From positions 60,728,460 through 60,792,459 of the forward strand of contig NC_088678.1 in the NCBI RefSeq assembly GCF_950023065.1: a stretch of 64,000 nt of DNA, given 5' to 3'. Position 1 is the first letter of the stretch. Every line of letters begins with the position of its first letter. Made by a program: the position numbers and the translations under genes. Positions 22,396 to 35,982 of this stretch are shown one piece after another. The notes beneath the pieces were generated by a model. The model did not search any database. It saw only the letters and a list, made by a program, of their open reading frames with translations, and had not been told where the DNA came from. This DNA is from Planococcus citri (lineage: Eukaryota > Arthropoda > Insecta > Hemiptera > Pseudococcidae).

Positions 22396-22850
22396 ACCCT
22401 TGGTTGAGTCAAACACTATTTTCAATCAGTGGGTGTTTTCAGACCCAAATAAGGACCAGTGGTCGAGTTGGACGCTGTCTTCCATCAGTGGGTGTTTTCA
22501 GACCCAAGTAAGGACCACCGACCAGTGGTTGAGTCAGACACAATTTTCAATCAGTTGACCAGTGGTTGAGTCAAACACTATTTTCAATCAGTGGGTGTTT
22601 TCAGGCCCAAATTAGGACCAGTGGTTGAGTCAGACACCGTTTTCAATTGGTGGGTGTTTTCAGACCCAAGTTGGGACCAGTGGTTGAGTCAAACGCCGTT
22701 TTCAATCAGTTGGTGTTTTCAGACCCAAGTAGGGACCTGGGGTGGAATCAGACACAGTTTCCAACCAGTGGATGTTCTCAGACCCTAGTAAGGGCCTGTG
22801 GTTGAGACAGATACTGTTTTCAGACCCCAGTAAGGACCTAAAAATCGAAC
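22396..22850. repeat. Minisatellite, unit about 59 bp, right part
   Basis: Continuation of the array at 20330-21196 after the nested insertions, with the same GGTTGAGTCA and GTGGGTGTTTTCAGACCCAA blocks. The last units, from about 22740, are degenerate. Confidence 0.85.
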
Positions 22851-25800
22851 TCTTCACATAAGTATATATCTAGTACCTACCTACTTACAAGGAACCTAAA
22901 AACATTGTGTTTTCGCCCATCAAAATACGAATTTTCGAAAGCTTTTGCCAACACTCCACGCAGACTAATTTATTCATCTTATATAAAATAAAAAATTCCA
23001 TGTTCGAGGCTCTCATCTATCGTTTTATTCGGCAAAATTTGTGTTTTTTTCTAATATGTATTAGGTGACAAATTTTCAGTTGCACCCCCCCTCCTCAAAA
23101 AACTGTAGTTTCGCCCCTGATCCTCAAAATTATCAAAACTTTATTTGAAAATTTACTTACAACATTGCTCAACTTTGCCCATACCTATTTCCATACCGAT
23201 GTTGTGTATGGCTGGCGTCAACATAGGCACACGCCAACAATAATAAAATCCACATACCATGCAGAATCGTATACCTATATACGAAAGGCTCTCACTCAAT
23301 CGGTCATATAGATCTAAAGGGTGGCCCGATCACAACCCACCTATAACCTGACAACTCCATTACACTAAAAGTGAAATGAGCATCTTCGCGTGTAATATTT
23401 CTGCATTAAAAACATGCACGACTGATCCAATAAATGACCGGTTAATTCATTCTGAAAAAGGAATGTCCGATAATCGTTAAGTATACTGATAAGTTCGGTA
23501 CATTATTATTCCAAGCAATAAGCGAATTTACGAGCTGATAGAATTTTATTACCTTTAGCAACGCGTACCTTACTTATATATACTCGTACATACCTACACA
23601 AGGGTACCTACATGTGTAAAAAAAAAATAGACACACATAGATGTGGATGTCGATGTTGTAGTATCTCTGAAAGCGCACACAGAGAGCAAAGAGTGCAAAA
23701 GAGCTAGTTAGATGGATAGGAGGGTGTAGTGCGGCGAGTGGCGGTACAAACAGATACCTATGTACAAGCTCTCTGTGATCGTGTGCTGTTTGAAAACATG
23801 TAAACAGGCCATCGATGACCGGTAATAACTTAGTTTGGTGAATTAGTAAAATAAGTCTGGAAAAGAATGCGATATAGCGTGGGCGATTTAATAGTTATTG
23901 TTCATTAGCGGGGCACGAAGATGAAAAAAAAAAAACAGGTAACACTGGGATTATTTCGCCGTGTTTCGAACTGAGCGCGAGAAACGCGTCTTAAAATGTA
24001 AATTATCTATTTAGAGAAAATTATAGCTCGAATATAATTATGATTTGTAGTTGGTGGTTTTCCAAATGAAAAGACTGCCAGGACAGCCAACCTAACATCA
24101 TTAATATCCCACTATAATCCTTCCAAGATGTGTACCGAGTCTTTGCTGACTGTGCAGAGAGAGACACGCTCTGTCTCCTTTTTTAAACTCGCTGGCTTTC
24201 GAATTAATGATTTTTAATTAACTTCTTTGGTGCTGCAAACAGCGGGTGTTTAAACATCCGAATCCCGCTGAGCTCTGGACAATCCCAGCTCTGATTAGAT
24301 AATTGTACTTCGTCTACCGGTCTTCGTTCATTATTCTCTTCTTCTTCTACGATACGTTCGTCATCATCGCGGTACTAACGGACCACATTTAAATATTTTA
24401 ACCTTTTGTTCGGCAAAAGGTCAACCGCTTACCTCCCGTTTTGCTAGTACCTTTATAATATGTGTATTGTGTATACACTTCTTCGAGTATCTTGAGCCAG
24501 CATCTTCTTCTTCTCTCATCCTCCATTAACTAGGCAGCCTTTTCCCCGAACGATATGCTTGCCTACGTTTTAATCGGTTATTAATCAATTGTTATTAATT
24601 CTCGATGTTTAATTCTTTTTTTTCTACTTTGTTACGGTAGCCGTTTACTGCTTCGACCGGTTGTTTATGGATTCTCGGGGTGTGTCGAAATCGTGGAATT
24701 TCACTATCTGAGTCTTACATGCAGTTAGTGTACATATATTAGTTATAGGTAGTCTTTAGCTCGTTCTCTACCCTGCCTCCTGCCTGCGATTCTCTATTAT
24801 GCCCACATTATAAACGAACAATCATTAAAACGTCGCGCAACATCCGAAATTATTAACTGTCAAAACTCGCGCCGTGAGTTTTGCAACCATCATCATTTTC
24901 TACATACTCTTCGCATTCTGATTCGGCACTGTAAATTCCACGGCTGTCCTTCGATGACTATGTACAAAAAAGAAACCCGCTAAAGGTATTTTTCCAAAAA
25001 AAATATTACAGATACTCCGATGGAAAAAAAAATTCATCGAAATGGTAAACAATGAATGTAAGTAATGTGTAATGACAGCCTTCGATTTTTTTATTCTTTC
25101 TTTACCTTGTTTTAATCGGTTATATAAATTAATTCGAATAAAAAAGCCATAAAAATCGCATATCAAATTCGTGATAAATACGTCGTAGTCGCGATTAATC
25201 GATTACATAATTTCGATGATATAATTGGTCATTTACGACAACGTTACCATATTTTTGCCCTCACACACACATACACGCAGTCCCTCTCCCTACCTATACC
25301 TCTTCGTATCTTTGGCTCTGTCATCTTTGCAGGTATCCATATCGTAAAAAATTATTATGATGATGGATTTGTGAAATTTATTTATGCATAAGTATTTATC
25401 CGTCATTGATTTTAAGCTTTGATACCGCCTCATCATCATCATCGTGAAAGAGTGGTCGCAAACGAGGACATACTTGTAACCATAAGTTAAATATCTATAC
25501 AATTAGGACAACTATTGAGTACCTAATATCTACGAGTGGAATGTCATCAATGAATCGTTTGACCAATTTTTAACTCGATGGAGGTATTTACTCATTTGTC
25601 GTTTATCGTAAAAATGTATAAGATTTAGGTAATCTTGAGCAGAAAATTGCGTCGTGTGCCAACCTAATGTACCTATTTAACGGTGTAAAGACGGGGAAAT
25701 TGGTGAAATCAAGATTGAACTGTGTGCATATTTGCCTGATTCGCAGCGTTTAGTGATTTTATTGGCGCAGTTTCCGCCAATAACAAAATTAAAATTTACA

Positions 25801-26000
25801 AGGGAGTGTCCCAACTGATTGAAAAATTCTTGAACCAGACAAAACCAAAATATCTTACGTGAAAGCAAAAATACACCAGCAATCCACATTTCCGATGAGT
25901 GCACTTACCTATCAATTTTTGGCAAATTTTTGATTATGAAATTTAAGCCAAAAATGTAAAAAATCAAAATTTTTGAGCCTCGAAATCGATTAAAAATGAG
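22851..26000. other. Long unique stretch, no gene recognised
   Basis: No exon that I can support. 23900-25300 is non-repetitive with a mixed base composition and AT-rich homeodomain-type motifs (for example TTAATGATTTTTAATTAA near 24204-24222). This would fit regulatory DNA or an intron of a developmental gene, but that is inference only. Confidence 0.4.
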
Positions 26001-27080
26001 CTAGAACTGCTTATGAAGCAATTCTGAAACCTGCAGCAGATTTTTGAAAGTTGAAATTTCTGCAGAATTTTACCCATTTCAACATGCTGAGTTGATTGAA
26101 CAGGGTTTAGCATCGAGCTGCTTTGGAGCCTTCAGCGTTATTTTTGAAAATAATGAATTTTCAAAAAGTGAAACAACCCCTGATTGATTCAGTGGGATCC
26201 TATGTTGAAATTAGGGTGTGAAGTAAATTTTTTTCTCCCTAACTTTATTGACAAGGGAACGTTTGCAACTCGTTAATTCCGATCAAACTGAAATTTGACC
26301 GGTTGAAAGAGCATGTCGATTCAGGCCTCAGAACCAAATTTTGAGCTGCCGAAGTTGATTTTTCGATTTTTGGCGAATTTTTTAATCTGGCACCGAGGAA
26401 ATGGCCAAACTAGATCGAACATTAATTTTCAAGAAAAAAAAACAACTTTTGAGACAAAAATCTACACTAAATTCAACCTCTTCCCCCGCAAATCGATTGG
26501 CACTGTATTTCTAGCCGATCTGGAGCCTCTAGCAAAATCTGACTTTTCTCCAGAAATTCCAAAAATTTTCGATCTGGAGCCTCCAGCAAAATCCGACTTT
26601 CCTCGAGAAATTCCAAAAAAAAATTTACAAGTTAAAAAATCTCAAATTTTGAAAAAATTTCAAAATTGTCAATTTCCCAGAAAAAATACTCAAAAACAGT
26701 CCAAACCAATTCCCACCATTTAACAGTACCTCTGGAGCTTCCAGTAAAACTAGCAAAAGTTGACTTTTCTCCAGCAATTTTTCCAAAAGGAACTGTAATC
26801 AATTTCAGCAGACAAATTAGTTTCCAGTATTTGTTGCAAAATTTAAGATTGTTCAGGTAAGTTGTAAAAAAATACACATTTTTAACTCGTCATTTTGCAC
26901 TTGCAATTCACCGACCTTAATCGACTTGAAAGGTAAAACTTATACGTATCATCTGATTAAATTTTCAGCTGCCGAAGTTGGTTACAACTTTTCAGGAGAA
27001 ATTCAAAATTTTTGGTGAAAAGTCAAATTCTGCTGGAGGCTTTAGATCGATCTGAAAATTGTGGGAAATGATTCAAGGGC
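26001..27080. repeat. Dispersed repeat, GAGCCTCCAGC family
   Basis: Several pieces of the family: GGAGCCTCCAGCAAAATC at about 26577, a related copy at 26521, GGAGCTTCCAGTAAAAC at 26732 and more up to 27050. The 136-codon frame at 26313-26723 reads LEPPAKSDF-type repeats straight off this motif and is not regarded as a gene. Confidence 0.65.
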
Positions 27081-27189
27081 ATGTGACGCGATATCAAAAT
27101 ACACGCCATCGCCACAGGTTGCTATTAGCGAATTAACTTAATAGAAACGCTATCAAAACTCAACTCTTCTTCCCCAAACTCAGAAAATG

Positions 27190-27970
27190 AAATGATTTGT
27201 GCCATTTTTTTCATTCCATGAATAATTTTTCGGTAAAGGGCGATGAATTGTGATTTTATTTGATTCCCAAAGATTGAAATATTTGAAAAAAGCGTCCTTC
27301 AGAAAGTTCTGCTTTTTTCCTGTTTTGCTTCTTCTTCATCATGATGTTCTGTTTGATTGACACTTTGCACTAACTGTTTTCTGTATTTTATTTCCCATCC
27401 ATTCTTGCCTTGGGTATTTTGAAAATTTGAATTTCTAAACATTTTCTCTCGAGTGATAAGTAATTTAATGGGAGGAGGGAAAAGATCTAATAAACATCTA
27501 AAAATTTTGAATTGAAAAAAAATCGAAATGCTCTCTTAAGTTGTGAAGAAAATTGATAGGTAGTGAATAAAATTTGAAGAACTGTCCTGCTTTTTTTCTC
27601 TTTTTTCTATTTTTCATCATGGAACAAAAATTTTGGGACTCCTCCTTCTAAAAAAAATGAGGGTACTTTTGGGAAAAGGACTTGTTTTTTCATATTTTAA
27701 ATCAAATTTTTTTGAATTTCCCACTTATTCTTCCCTTATTTTGATTTGGATTTTTAAACATTTTCTTCAAGCGATGAATGATAAATGGAAGGAGGAGAAG
27801 TTCTAAACATCTGAAAATTTTGAACTGAAAAAAAAATCGAAAATTAATGCTCTCTAAGTTGGTAGTGAAAAAAATCTATGGGTATAGTAGATAATAAGTT
27901 ATTGAACCCCTTCCACTTCCATTCAAATAAAATTTGAGAAGTTGTCCTTCTTTTGTCTAATTTTTTCATG
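27190..27970. repeat. Direct repeat, spacing about 318 bp
   Basis: Blocks at 27410-27600 and 27720-27960 share ATTTTT..TAAACATTTTCT, GGAGGAG, CTAAACATCTGAAAATTTTGAA, AAAAAATCGAAA and a GCTCTCT..AAGTTG block in the same order. No protein-coding signal. Confidence 0.6.
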
Positions 27971-28469
27971 TTTGCCCATTTGTTGAACAACTTTTCATGT
28001 TGAAACACAAATATATGAGCAAAGTAACATCCATTTGTGGAATTATTGCACGTAACTGCTCACCAAATGCTCATCTTGCGTGCAGGCAAATGAATGTGCG
28101 CGCATATTATCATCACTACCTATACCTTTCAATGAGTCAAACAGTTCGATCGCAGTTGACGAGTTATATCTGAAGGTTCCCTTGTGAGTAAAATTTTGTA
28201 GACCAAAATATCACATTTTAAAAATCTGCTGAAAGCCCCAGAACTACTCAAGACAATTCGAAATCGTTTTCAATTGATTCGTTGGGGTCTTGAATATAGA
28301 ATACGAGTAAGTATCTATTTAAATACCTATACCAAATTTTAGCTCCCGAGGTCAACATGGAAAACATTTTATTTTTCCCCATTTTTGACCAACATTTATT
28401 TTGATTTTCAAAAAAATCATTGTTTTAGAAAAAGAAAATACCAAATAATTTGAATCATACCTACTATAC

Positions 28470-29020
28470 AGGATGAATCTGGAGTCGTCTGGTTAATTCA
28501 AATGTAGATAGTACTCGAGGAGACGAACAAAAAACGTTATTATGATAAGTTGCCTATCTTGTAAAATGAAGGTGCTACGTGCTCCGCAAAACTGGAAATT
28601 TACCAATTTTGAAAAATCCATCAAAAATAAAAAAATGTTTGAATCATTCAAATGATGCCCCTAACTCATAGTACTCGAGTGGACGAACAAAACATGTTAT
28701 TATGACCAATTGCCCATCTTCAAAATTGAAGGGGCAAACCTGATTCAAAATTTCCAAATTTCGAATGCCCCAAATTTGAATTTTGAAATTGTGTTTGCCC
28801 CTTCAATTTTTAAGATAGGCAATTGGTCATGATAACATTTTTTTGTTCATCCACTCAAGTACTATGGGTTAGGGGCACGATTTGAATAATACAAACATTT
28901 TCTTACTGTCTGCAAATTGAAGAAATTACCCCATTTTTGAACTAAAATTTACCTATTTTGAAAAATTCTTTTAAAATGAGAAGATATTTGAAATAAATTT
29001 TGGAATACCGTTTGAATTAC
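28470..29020. mobile_element. Fold-back element, copy 1
   Basis: A left arm (28641-28739) and a right arm (28793-28899) are inverted copies of each other across about 100 bp, including GATGCCCCTAACTCATAGTA, CTCGAGTGGACGAACAAAA and TTCAAAATTGAAGGGGCAAA. Outer sequence (28490-28640) with GATAGTACTCGAGGAGACGA is shared in inverted orientation with the copy at 58650-59150. Its far end ACAGGATGAATC corresponds to CAGGGTGTTCC in the other copy. Confidence 0.75.
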
Positions 29021-30480
29021 TCGTAAAATAGAATACGATGACGATAAGATCTGCTCGTAGGCCCATTAGCTTAAAATTTCCCATTCAAATACTCGGTCAC
29101 TTCTCAAGTTGATGAATGTACATAGGACCACGACGAAGACCATAGTAATTAAAAAAATTGACACGCGGATGTCTATATAGTGCCTAAGGGAGCTAGCTCG
29201 GCCGAGAATTTCAAAAATTATTGTTACCATACATGAATGGAAGAGCAGATCGAGCAAAAAAAAAAATACAAAGATAGGAGAAGAGTGTAAGAAGAATAAC
29301 ACAACGTAACGCGTTGCGAGATGAATGAGCTTATACATCTTTGTTATAAGAGATGAGACGCGGGTTCGTGGCTGGAGTTGGTCTAATGAGCGACACTTAT
29401 ATCGTCTCGGAGTTTATCTATTATCGCAGCCAGAGGAGAATAAGAGCAACAGAGTACGAGGCAGGGAAAGAGAGACGCTTCATTGTTGAAGTTTTTCAAA
29501 CCGGAGCAACATACAGACTCGGTAGACGGAATAATATGGGTATTGTGAAAGAATAAAATAATATTCTATATTTCTATTGTTTACGTGTTTAGTCTGGCTG
29601 AGAAACGATGACAATTTTGACTCGGTTCGATACAATGTATAGCGTTGAACACGATCACGGGGTTATCGTTTTAATTGTCGAGGATACGCGCTATGGTTGT
29701 TTTTTTTTTCGCTCAAAAAAAAAAGAAAAAAAATCATTTGCATAATACACGTGTATGTATAAGATAATATAAAGAAGTAAACGAATGACTGCGAAGTAAT
29801 TATTTCGTCAAGAAGTCGTGCTGCTTTAAACGTATACTATCGCAGTGGTAAATTAATTGAAGGGTTAATTTGGATCAATCTCATTCGCACTCTCGCTGCA
29901 GTTTGCCGAATTATGAAACTGTGAATCGACCTGGTGTCAAGGTGATAAACAAACATGCAGTCGAAGTGTCTGCTTCGAAAAAACCCTGGCTGTGATTATG
30001 TGTCGTCTAATGTCACTCGAGGCGTTCGGTAATTTGCAAAATTGAAGAAAATTGCTCATTAATGGCTAAAAAAAAAAAAAAATGGTGATATGAGATGTAG
30101 GAGGGAATTAGGCACTGAGCCAAAAGACATGTTATGCATTTTAAGTCATCTCTGTTTTTTCGCAGACATCGCATCGGTGCAGCAAATAGAGATCAACGAT
30201 GGTAATTGGGGAATAAGGATGTCAGATTTGCTTCGTCAAATAAAATAAAAATGCTCAAAACAGGAAATGATGCGGGTACTTTACCTACTTCATAGGTAAT
30301 TTTAAAATTTTGGATGCAGATCTGGGTGGAATGCAAAATCTGCAGTCAAGTTGTAACTGTCTGAAAAGATGATGTGCATAGTGACAAGCATCATTCAAGG
30401 CTCTTGAAATAATTATGAAGCATTTCGAGCCAAAATTTAATCCAGGTGAACCTAATTTGTAAAAATTAATTCAAATTATG
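29021..30480. other. Unique stretch, no gene recognised
   Basis: Two opposite short frames (29066-29338 minus, 29353-29556 plus) have no recognisable similarity. Nothing else supportable. Confidence 0.5.
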
Positions 30481-32800
30481 AATAATTTTCTCTCTTTTTC
30501 TGGAACCTCTGCGAATAAAATTTCAGATATCCTAGCTTGTCATATTATGAAAAATACAACAATTTTATTTCAAGTTTTCAAAAGTCAGTGTTACACAAAT
30601 TTTGGGCCCTCGGCGCAAGAAACATAATATCCGTATCAATAACATTGAAACCTGCACCTAAAACTATAATAAGCCTTTTGGATTACACTTACAAGCCAAA
30701 GCCTCGAGATGCCCACCTCCGATTCGAACAAAAACACGGTTTTCGGAAAAAGCATGATCTAAAGACTTCTTCATCAACATTTCAGCTGTCCGAATTAATT
30801 TTCCTATTTCTGGCGAATTTTTGAAAATTCAAAATTGACCCTTTTCAAAGATTTGTGTTTTTCATATCTGTTTTTTAATCGTGTATTTACCCAGTAAAAA
30901 TAGTGAAAAGTTGTCCTGACATCCTTGAATTGAATTCAAAATTTTCGACCATTCTAGAGCCTCCAGCACGATTTTCTATATCTCCAGAATTTTTGGATTG
31001 GGGTAAATGCAAAAGTCGATTTTCAAATTTTAGCAATTTTCTCCACGATTTGGAGACCAAATTATACCAAAATTTTACCATTGATAGAGAACCCCCTGAA
31101 GTATGAGTGGTACAAATTTCAGCTTCATCCGTGCAATAGTCTTCTCACAGCGCCCTCTCAATGTGTCACTAATCAAATAGTGCTTTATTGCAATACCCCA
31201 CTCTACCCCACCCCATTTTTGACCTGTCAAATCGATTGGAAACTGTTTCAAACCATTTTGAGCAGTTCTGGAGTCTCCAGAAGATTTTTGAAACTCGAAA
31301 TTCTCACAAAATTTCCTCAATGGAGTTGGAAACTTGGAAAGCCGAAATTAATTCTGCAAACTGATTTCAATATGCTGTGAAAGTTGACTGCAGGTAAATT
31401 TCAAGTCGTTTCAGAGCCTCCAGCAATTTTACTATACACTCCAATTTCAACACCCTCTGAAGACGACTTCAGGTGGGTTCAAGTAATTTTGGAACTTCCA
31501 GTGACTTTTTGAAAGGTTTCATGGCGTTTTCAGGAGAATAGAAATTTCCAAGAAGTAGCTAGAAGCTTCAAAACCACTTGGAACCACCATGCAGTCGACT
31601 TCATATTATTGTATTGAAATTAGTTTGCAGGGTAAATTTCGACTTGCTAACCCCATTTGATGAAATTTTGGAGAAATTTCAAGTTTTAAAAATCTGCTGG
31701 AGGCTCCAGTAATTTTCAAAAAATCGCTAGAGGCTCCAAACCGACTTGAAATTAGTTTGCAGAATAAATTTTGGCTTTCCAACTCCATTTGATGAAATTT
31801 TGTGGAAATTTCAAGTTTCAAAAATGTACTGGAGGCTCCAGTAATTTTCAAAAAATTGCTGGAGGCTCCAAAACGACTTGAAATTGACCTGCAGTAAACT
31901 TCATAGCTTATTGAAATTAGTTTGCAGAATTAATTTCGGCTTTACAACTCCATTTGATGAAATTTTGTGGAAATTTCGAGTTTCAAAAATCTGCTAGAGG
32001 CTTCAGAACTGCTCAAAATAGTTTGAAACAGTTTCCAATCGATTTGGCAGGTCAAAAATAGGGTATATCCCAAATTTCAGCTTTCTAGGTTAATTTGGTA
32101 AAACTTTGATTTTTTCTCATATTTTGGCCAAAATTTGATTTTTGAAAATTCACCAAAAATCGAAAAAGGCACTTTGGCACTTGAAATTTTGACAGGTGAT
32201 TAATTTTTGCCTGCTCTTTTGATCTACCTTTGAACGGCTTAGAAAATTGTATGCTAGTCCTATGTTGAAACGCAAAATCTACGATTTCGGCTGACCTGTC
32301 AATCAAAATGGCCGCCATTTTGTAAGTAAATCCACTTTTTTTTGAGAACAAGGGCTAGAAATGTTCCTTAGGACTCCCCCTTTGAGAAAAAAGTTGTCCC
32401 AGAAGATCGGCAGGGAGGTGCAAGTGACCCGTATGTGACCCCCCCTCCCCGACGAATAGGAAAATTTTACCTATAGGTATTTGCTTTCAGGAAAAAAAGG
32501 AACCATCCTGGATATTTTTCCAGCTTCTTTGAGTAAAATTTTGTGGAAAATTCAACTTTTTAAAATATGCTGGAGCCTCCAGAACCACTCAAATTGTTTC
32601 GGGATCGATTTCAATCGATTCAGAGGGTCAAAAATGAGGTAAATACTTGATTAATTTCAGTTTTCTAGTTCAGTTTAATAATAGGTAGGTATTTTGATTT
32701 TCTCCTACTTTTGGCCCCAATTGAAAGATTATCAAAAATTCTCCAAAAATCGAAAAATACACTTCAACTTCTGAAATTATTGTGGATGGAGGTGCAGGAT
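30481..32800. repeat. Cluster of GAGCCTCCAGC-family dispersed repeats
   Basis: At least six partial copies in both orientations lie here, recognised by AGAGCCTCCAGC (about 30956), TCTGGAGTCTCCAGAAG (31267), GGCTCCAGTAATTTTC (three times, 31690-31870) and GAGCCTCCAGAACC (32573). 32085-32400 is an inverted copy of 54470-54790. It includes AAAATGGC(C/G)GC and, on the minus strand, an 88-codon open frame that aligns without gaps to that of the other copy. The function of the family is unknown. Confidence 0.7.
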
Positions 32801-35339
32801 TGAGTGAGGAAGTTCATGCCCCGGACGAGGTGTGAAAAGCAAAAAAAAAAAGATGACTTTAAAATTAAAATGTACAACGTAATTGAGCTAATGTTTTTAG
32901 GCCACTTTTTCTGAAAATAGTTTTTTTTTTCAGAACTGGCGAGCCCTCAGCGAGCTCTCAAAAAAAGCTCAGGCTCAGGAAAAACCCCTCCCCCTCTTCA
33001 CACACCTGTCGAAGTGTATTGTTGCATGGTTTTCCAAATATCTTGTTTAAAAATTCTTCTGCCGGTTGCGGTACATTCCTTGTTAAAAGAGCAGGAAAAT
33101 AGTTACTTGGAATTTGAATTTTTCCGCAACAATTTGACACATTTTTACTCTGTCAAATTTCTACTATTTGAATACCTTTAAGTCAATCTCACACTCACGA
33201 GACTTCATCAATTTATAAAGAGGAGTAGAGGAGGGTGGAAATTAAATTATTCTTCAACTCCTCATCCTCCATCTACCCACCTCTTTCCACATAATGAAAA
33301 AAAGCACAGTGCCCTCATCTCGTCACATCTGTGTAGATAAACGATTTTCAGCAGACATCGACATAACGACTCGGAACGAATTGTAATGATAATCGATAAC
33401 GTGTGTCGAGATAGGATCGCATACGTGTACCTAAAAAGGATAATATGACATTGATGTAGAGATGGTCATTTGATGGAAAACGTCAACTAGACGAGCCACC
33501 AAAGAAGAGTAGTATTTTTATACGCGTAAAAATAAACCTTATTAATATTAATAAGTAATATGGCTCGGACGGAATTTAGGAATAAGAAATTTCCACGAGT
33601 TTTTTTGGAATATTGTACCAGACACGCGTACCTATCTATAAGCCATAGGCTACAAGTATAATACTTGTAAGCTCGCTGAGGAGGAGGAAGAGGTGATGAG
33701 GAGGAGGGTCGTATATTAGATTAAAACGAGTTATTAATACATAATCAGCTATTAATCCATATACGATGTGAGACTATTGAAAAGAATGAATAAAGAGTAG
33801 GAATAAAAATGACGATATGCCACCGCGAAATGATTTGTAAGTTCAAGTTCAATGTACCATATCGTTTACGTGTATTATTACGCCATGGTTCTGTAATAAG
33901 TAGGTACTATAGAGGTACGTACGTGTGTGATTGCTCGTACAGATATATACGTTCGTCTATCTGTCTGTCTCTGTATAGTCTGTTGTACGAGGTATAATCG
34001 CGTCTATGAAGTGTCATTGCATGAGCGTGTAGGAGGAAATTGGCGCAAAAAAATACGCGCTTTAATCGCGTATAACTAATTCATATTCTAAAGCGTAATC
34101 GTATACGATAGATAGGTATACACTCGTACGAGCGATGAGCAGACTTCAAATATGTAATTTTAATAACTTTGACCATTGTTAGCCGTGATTAGAAGTAAAA
34201 CGATGCGTTTAAGATTACAATGTTACAAGCAGGACATAATTAGGGAGTTAATAAAGACGTCGTAAATAAGGGGGTATTCTCTTTAACGTCGTACACCATA
34301 GTATAATATACGCTTTTGGCGTTGTTATTTCGAATGGTTTTTGATGATTTAACGATGTTATCGTGATGTTAAACAGCACGTAGGTACCTATGCCTTGTAC
34401 ACACCAAAACATCTGAACTGGGCCCCGTTATATTCTTTTAGGCCGGATTCTCCTATGTAAAGCGTATAGTGAAAAAAAAGTGAGGTCATGCAAATGTCTT
34501 TAATATGTATAGTAATTCTAAGTAGGCAAAAGGAAGTCACGATGATTGATACGATTGTACTAATTTCATTAGGTTGTTGATGGTCGATTATTCGCGGATA
34601 ATTTGGATACGTGGTGGGATTAACTACATATAGGTACTCGAGTATATGCAGTTGGATAGGCTTATAATACGTTACGGTCGTATAGAATACGACAACGCGA
34701 TGTCGTGATAGGTTTTGAAAAATATGCACATACGAGTATATAATCCTTATAGACAAGTCTTTATGTATGTATTTGAAATACACTGGAAATACTTCATACA
34801 ATGTACTGTAGGAGACGGTTAGAATTTACTTATTTATTTAGCTTCGGGGCAACATGGATGGATCAAGTACCTACATCGAAGAGAAATCCGCGACATAATA
34901 TTTTTATTAATTTATACGCCTCCGCCGCCCTCACCGTATCAGCTATATCGGTGCACAAAAGGTGTCCCAAAACTACTGCTAGTTGACCTCGTAGGAATCT
35001 GCATTTTCATTATTTTAATCCGAAGAATAAAAATAAAGTGGGCAAGAGATTTTTAAAATCTCTATAATTTAATAATTTGTTCGAAAGTCTGTTTTTTCTG
35101 GGATATTATGATTATTTATCGTTATGAAAGAAAAGGCGAATAGCACAGAAAAAGTGGTCTAAACGACAGACCTGACAAATAAAAGAAATGTCCGACAAAA
35201 AAAATAGTTAAGTAAATTGAATGACAGAAAAATATATTTGTACGACTGATGAAACATCTCAACCACAATTTTAAAAAAATTGAGCAACAATTAAATTATT
35301 CGCACCACCATTGTAAAAAAAAAAGTCAGGACATGATAT
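32801..35339. other. Unique stretch, no gene recognised
   Basis: Contains a purine-rich GAGGAGGAGGAAGAGG run (about 33678) and a TAATATTAATAAG-type AT block. The longest frame, 137 codons on the minus strand at 34388-34801, has no signal peptide and no family that I recognise, and is regarded as chance. Confidence 0.45.
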
Positions 35340-35982
35340 CAAAGTTTTAAAAAAATGAGTTCTGAAACTGATATCGACTCCCTTGAACGGAATTTTACCA
35401 TTTTTGGCCATTCATGGACTCTCTAAAGTAGAGCGCTGCTTTCGAGATCTCAAAAATTTCAACTGAAAATTTAATTCTTTCATATGTAAGTTTGGTTCTT
35501 CAAATCCATTATGGTAGGAGAATCGCAAATCCGAGGCAACAAATTGAAAAGTGTATTTCTTCACGAGTTAAAAAATCTCAAATTTTGAAGTTTTCCCATA
35601 TTTTTTGCAAAATTGACAATTTTAGAATTTTTTTCAAAATTTAAGATTTTTGAATTTTTTCAAAATTTGAGATTTTTAAAAAAAATTCATCTCCATGGGT
35701 ATGTTTTTTTTGTGTAAAAAATTAACTCTTAAATTATTTTTGCAATTTTCAAAAAATTTCCAAAAAACGAAAATCCGAAGTGATTTGCTCAATTTTTTTT
35801 CATTTTATAATAATTTTTTGGTAAGGACGAACGATGAATTTTGATTTTATTTGATTCCTAAGTGTCTCTTTTCACCAATAATTCTCACAAAATTCTTCTT
35901 TTGCTAAAATTTTCAAAGCCCTGCTGTTTGTCAAAAATTGTAAAAAAATCCTAGCTTTTTAAAAAAATGTCTAGAAATAGTC
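35340..35982. repeat. Degenerate GAGCCTCC-type and T-rich repeat sequence
   Basis: TTTTGAATTTTTTCAAAATT blocks and AAAAATTGTAAAAAAATCC-type units, like the flank on the other side of the GCTAGC element (37917-38200). No gene. Confidence 0.45.

Noticed and set aside
22147..22425. 92-codon minus-strand frame
   Set aside because: It spans the hairpin series and the end of the solo LTR and runs into the minisatellite, so it cannot be a conserved gene.
26313..26723. 136-codon open frame with LEPPAKSDF repeats
   Set aside because: It is a direct reading of GAGCCTCCAGC-family repeat DNA, whose other copies are broken in this frame.
34388..34801. 137-codon open frame on the minus strand
   Set aside because: No signal peptide, no domain I recognise, AT-driven residue use (I, Y, T, H), and no promoter or polyadenylation context. 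One frame of this length is expected by chance in 64 kb of AT-rich DNA.
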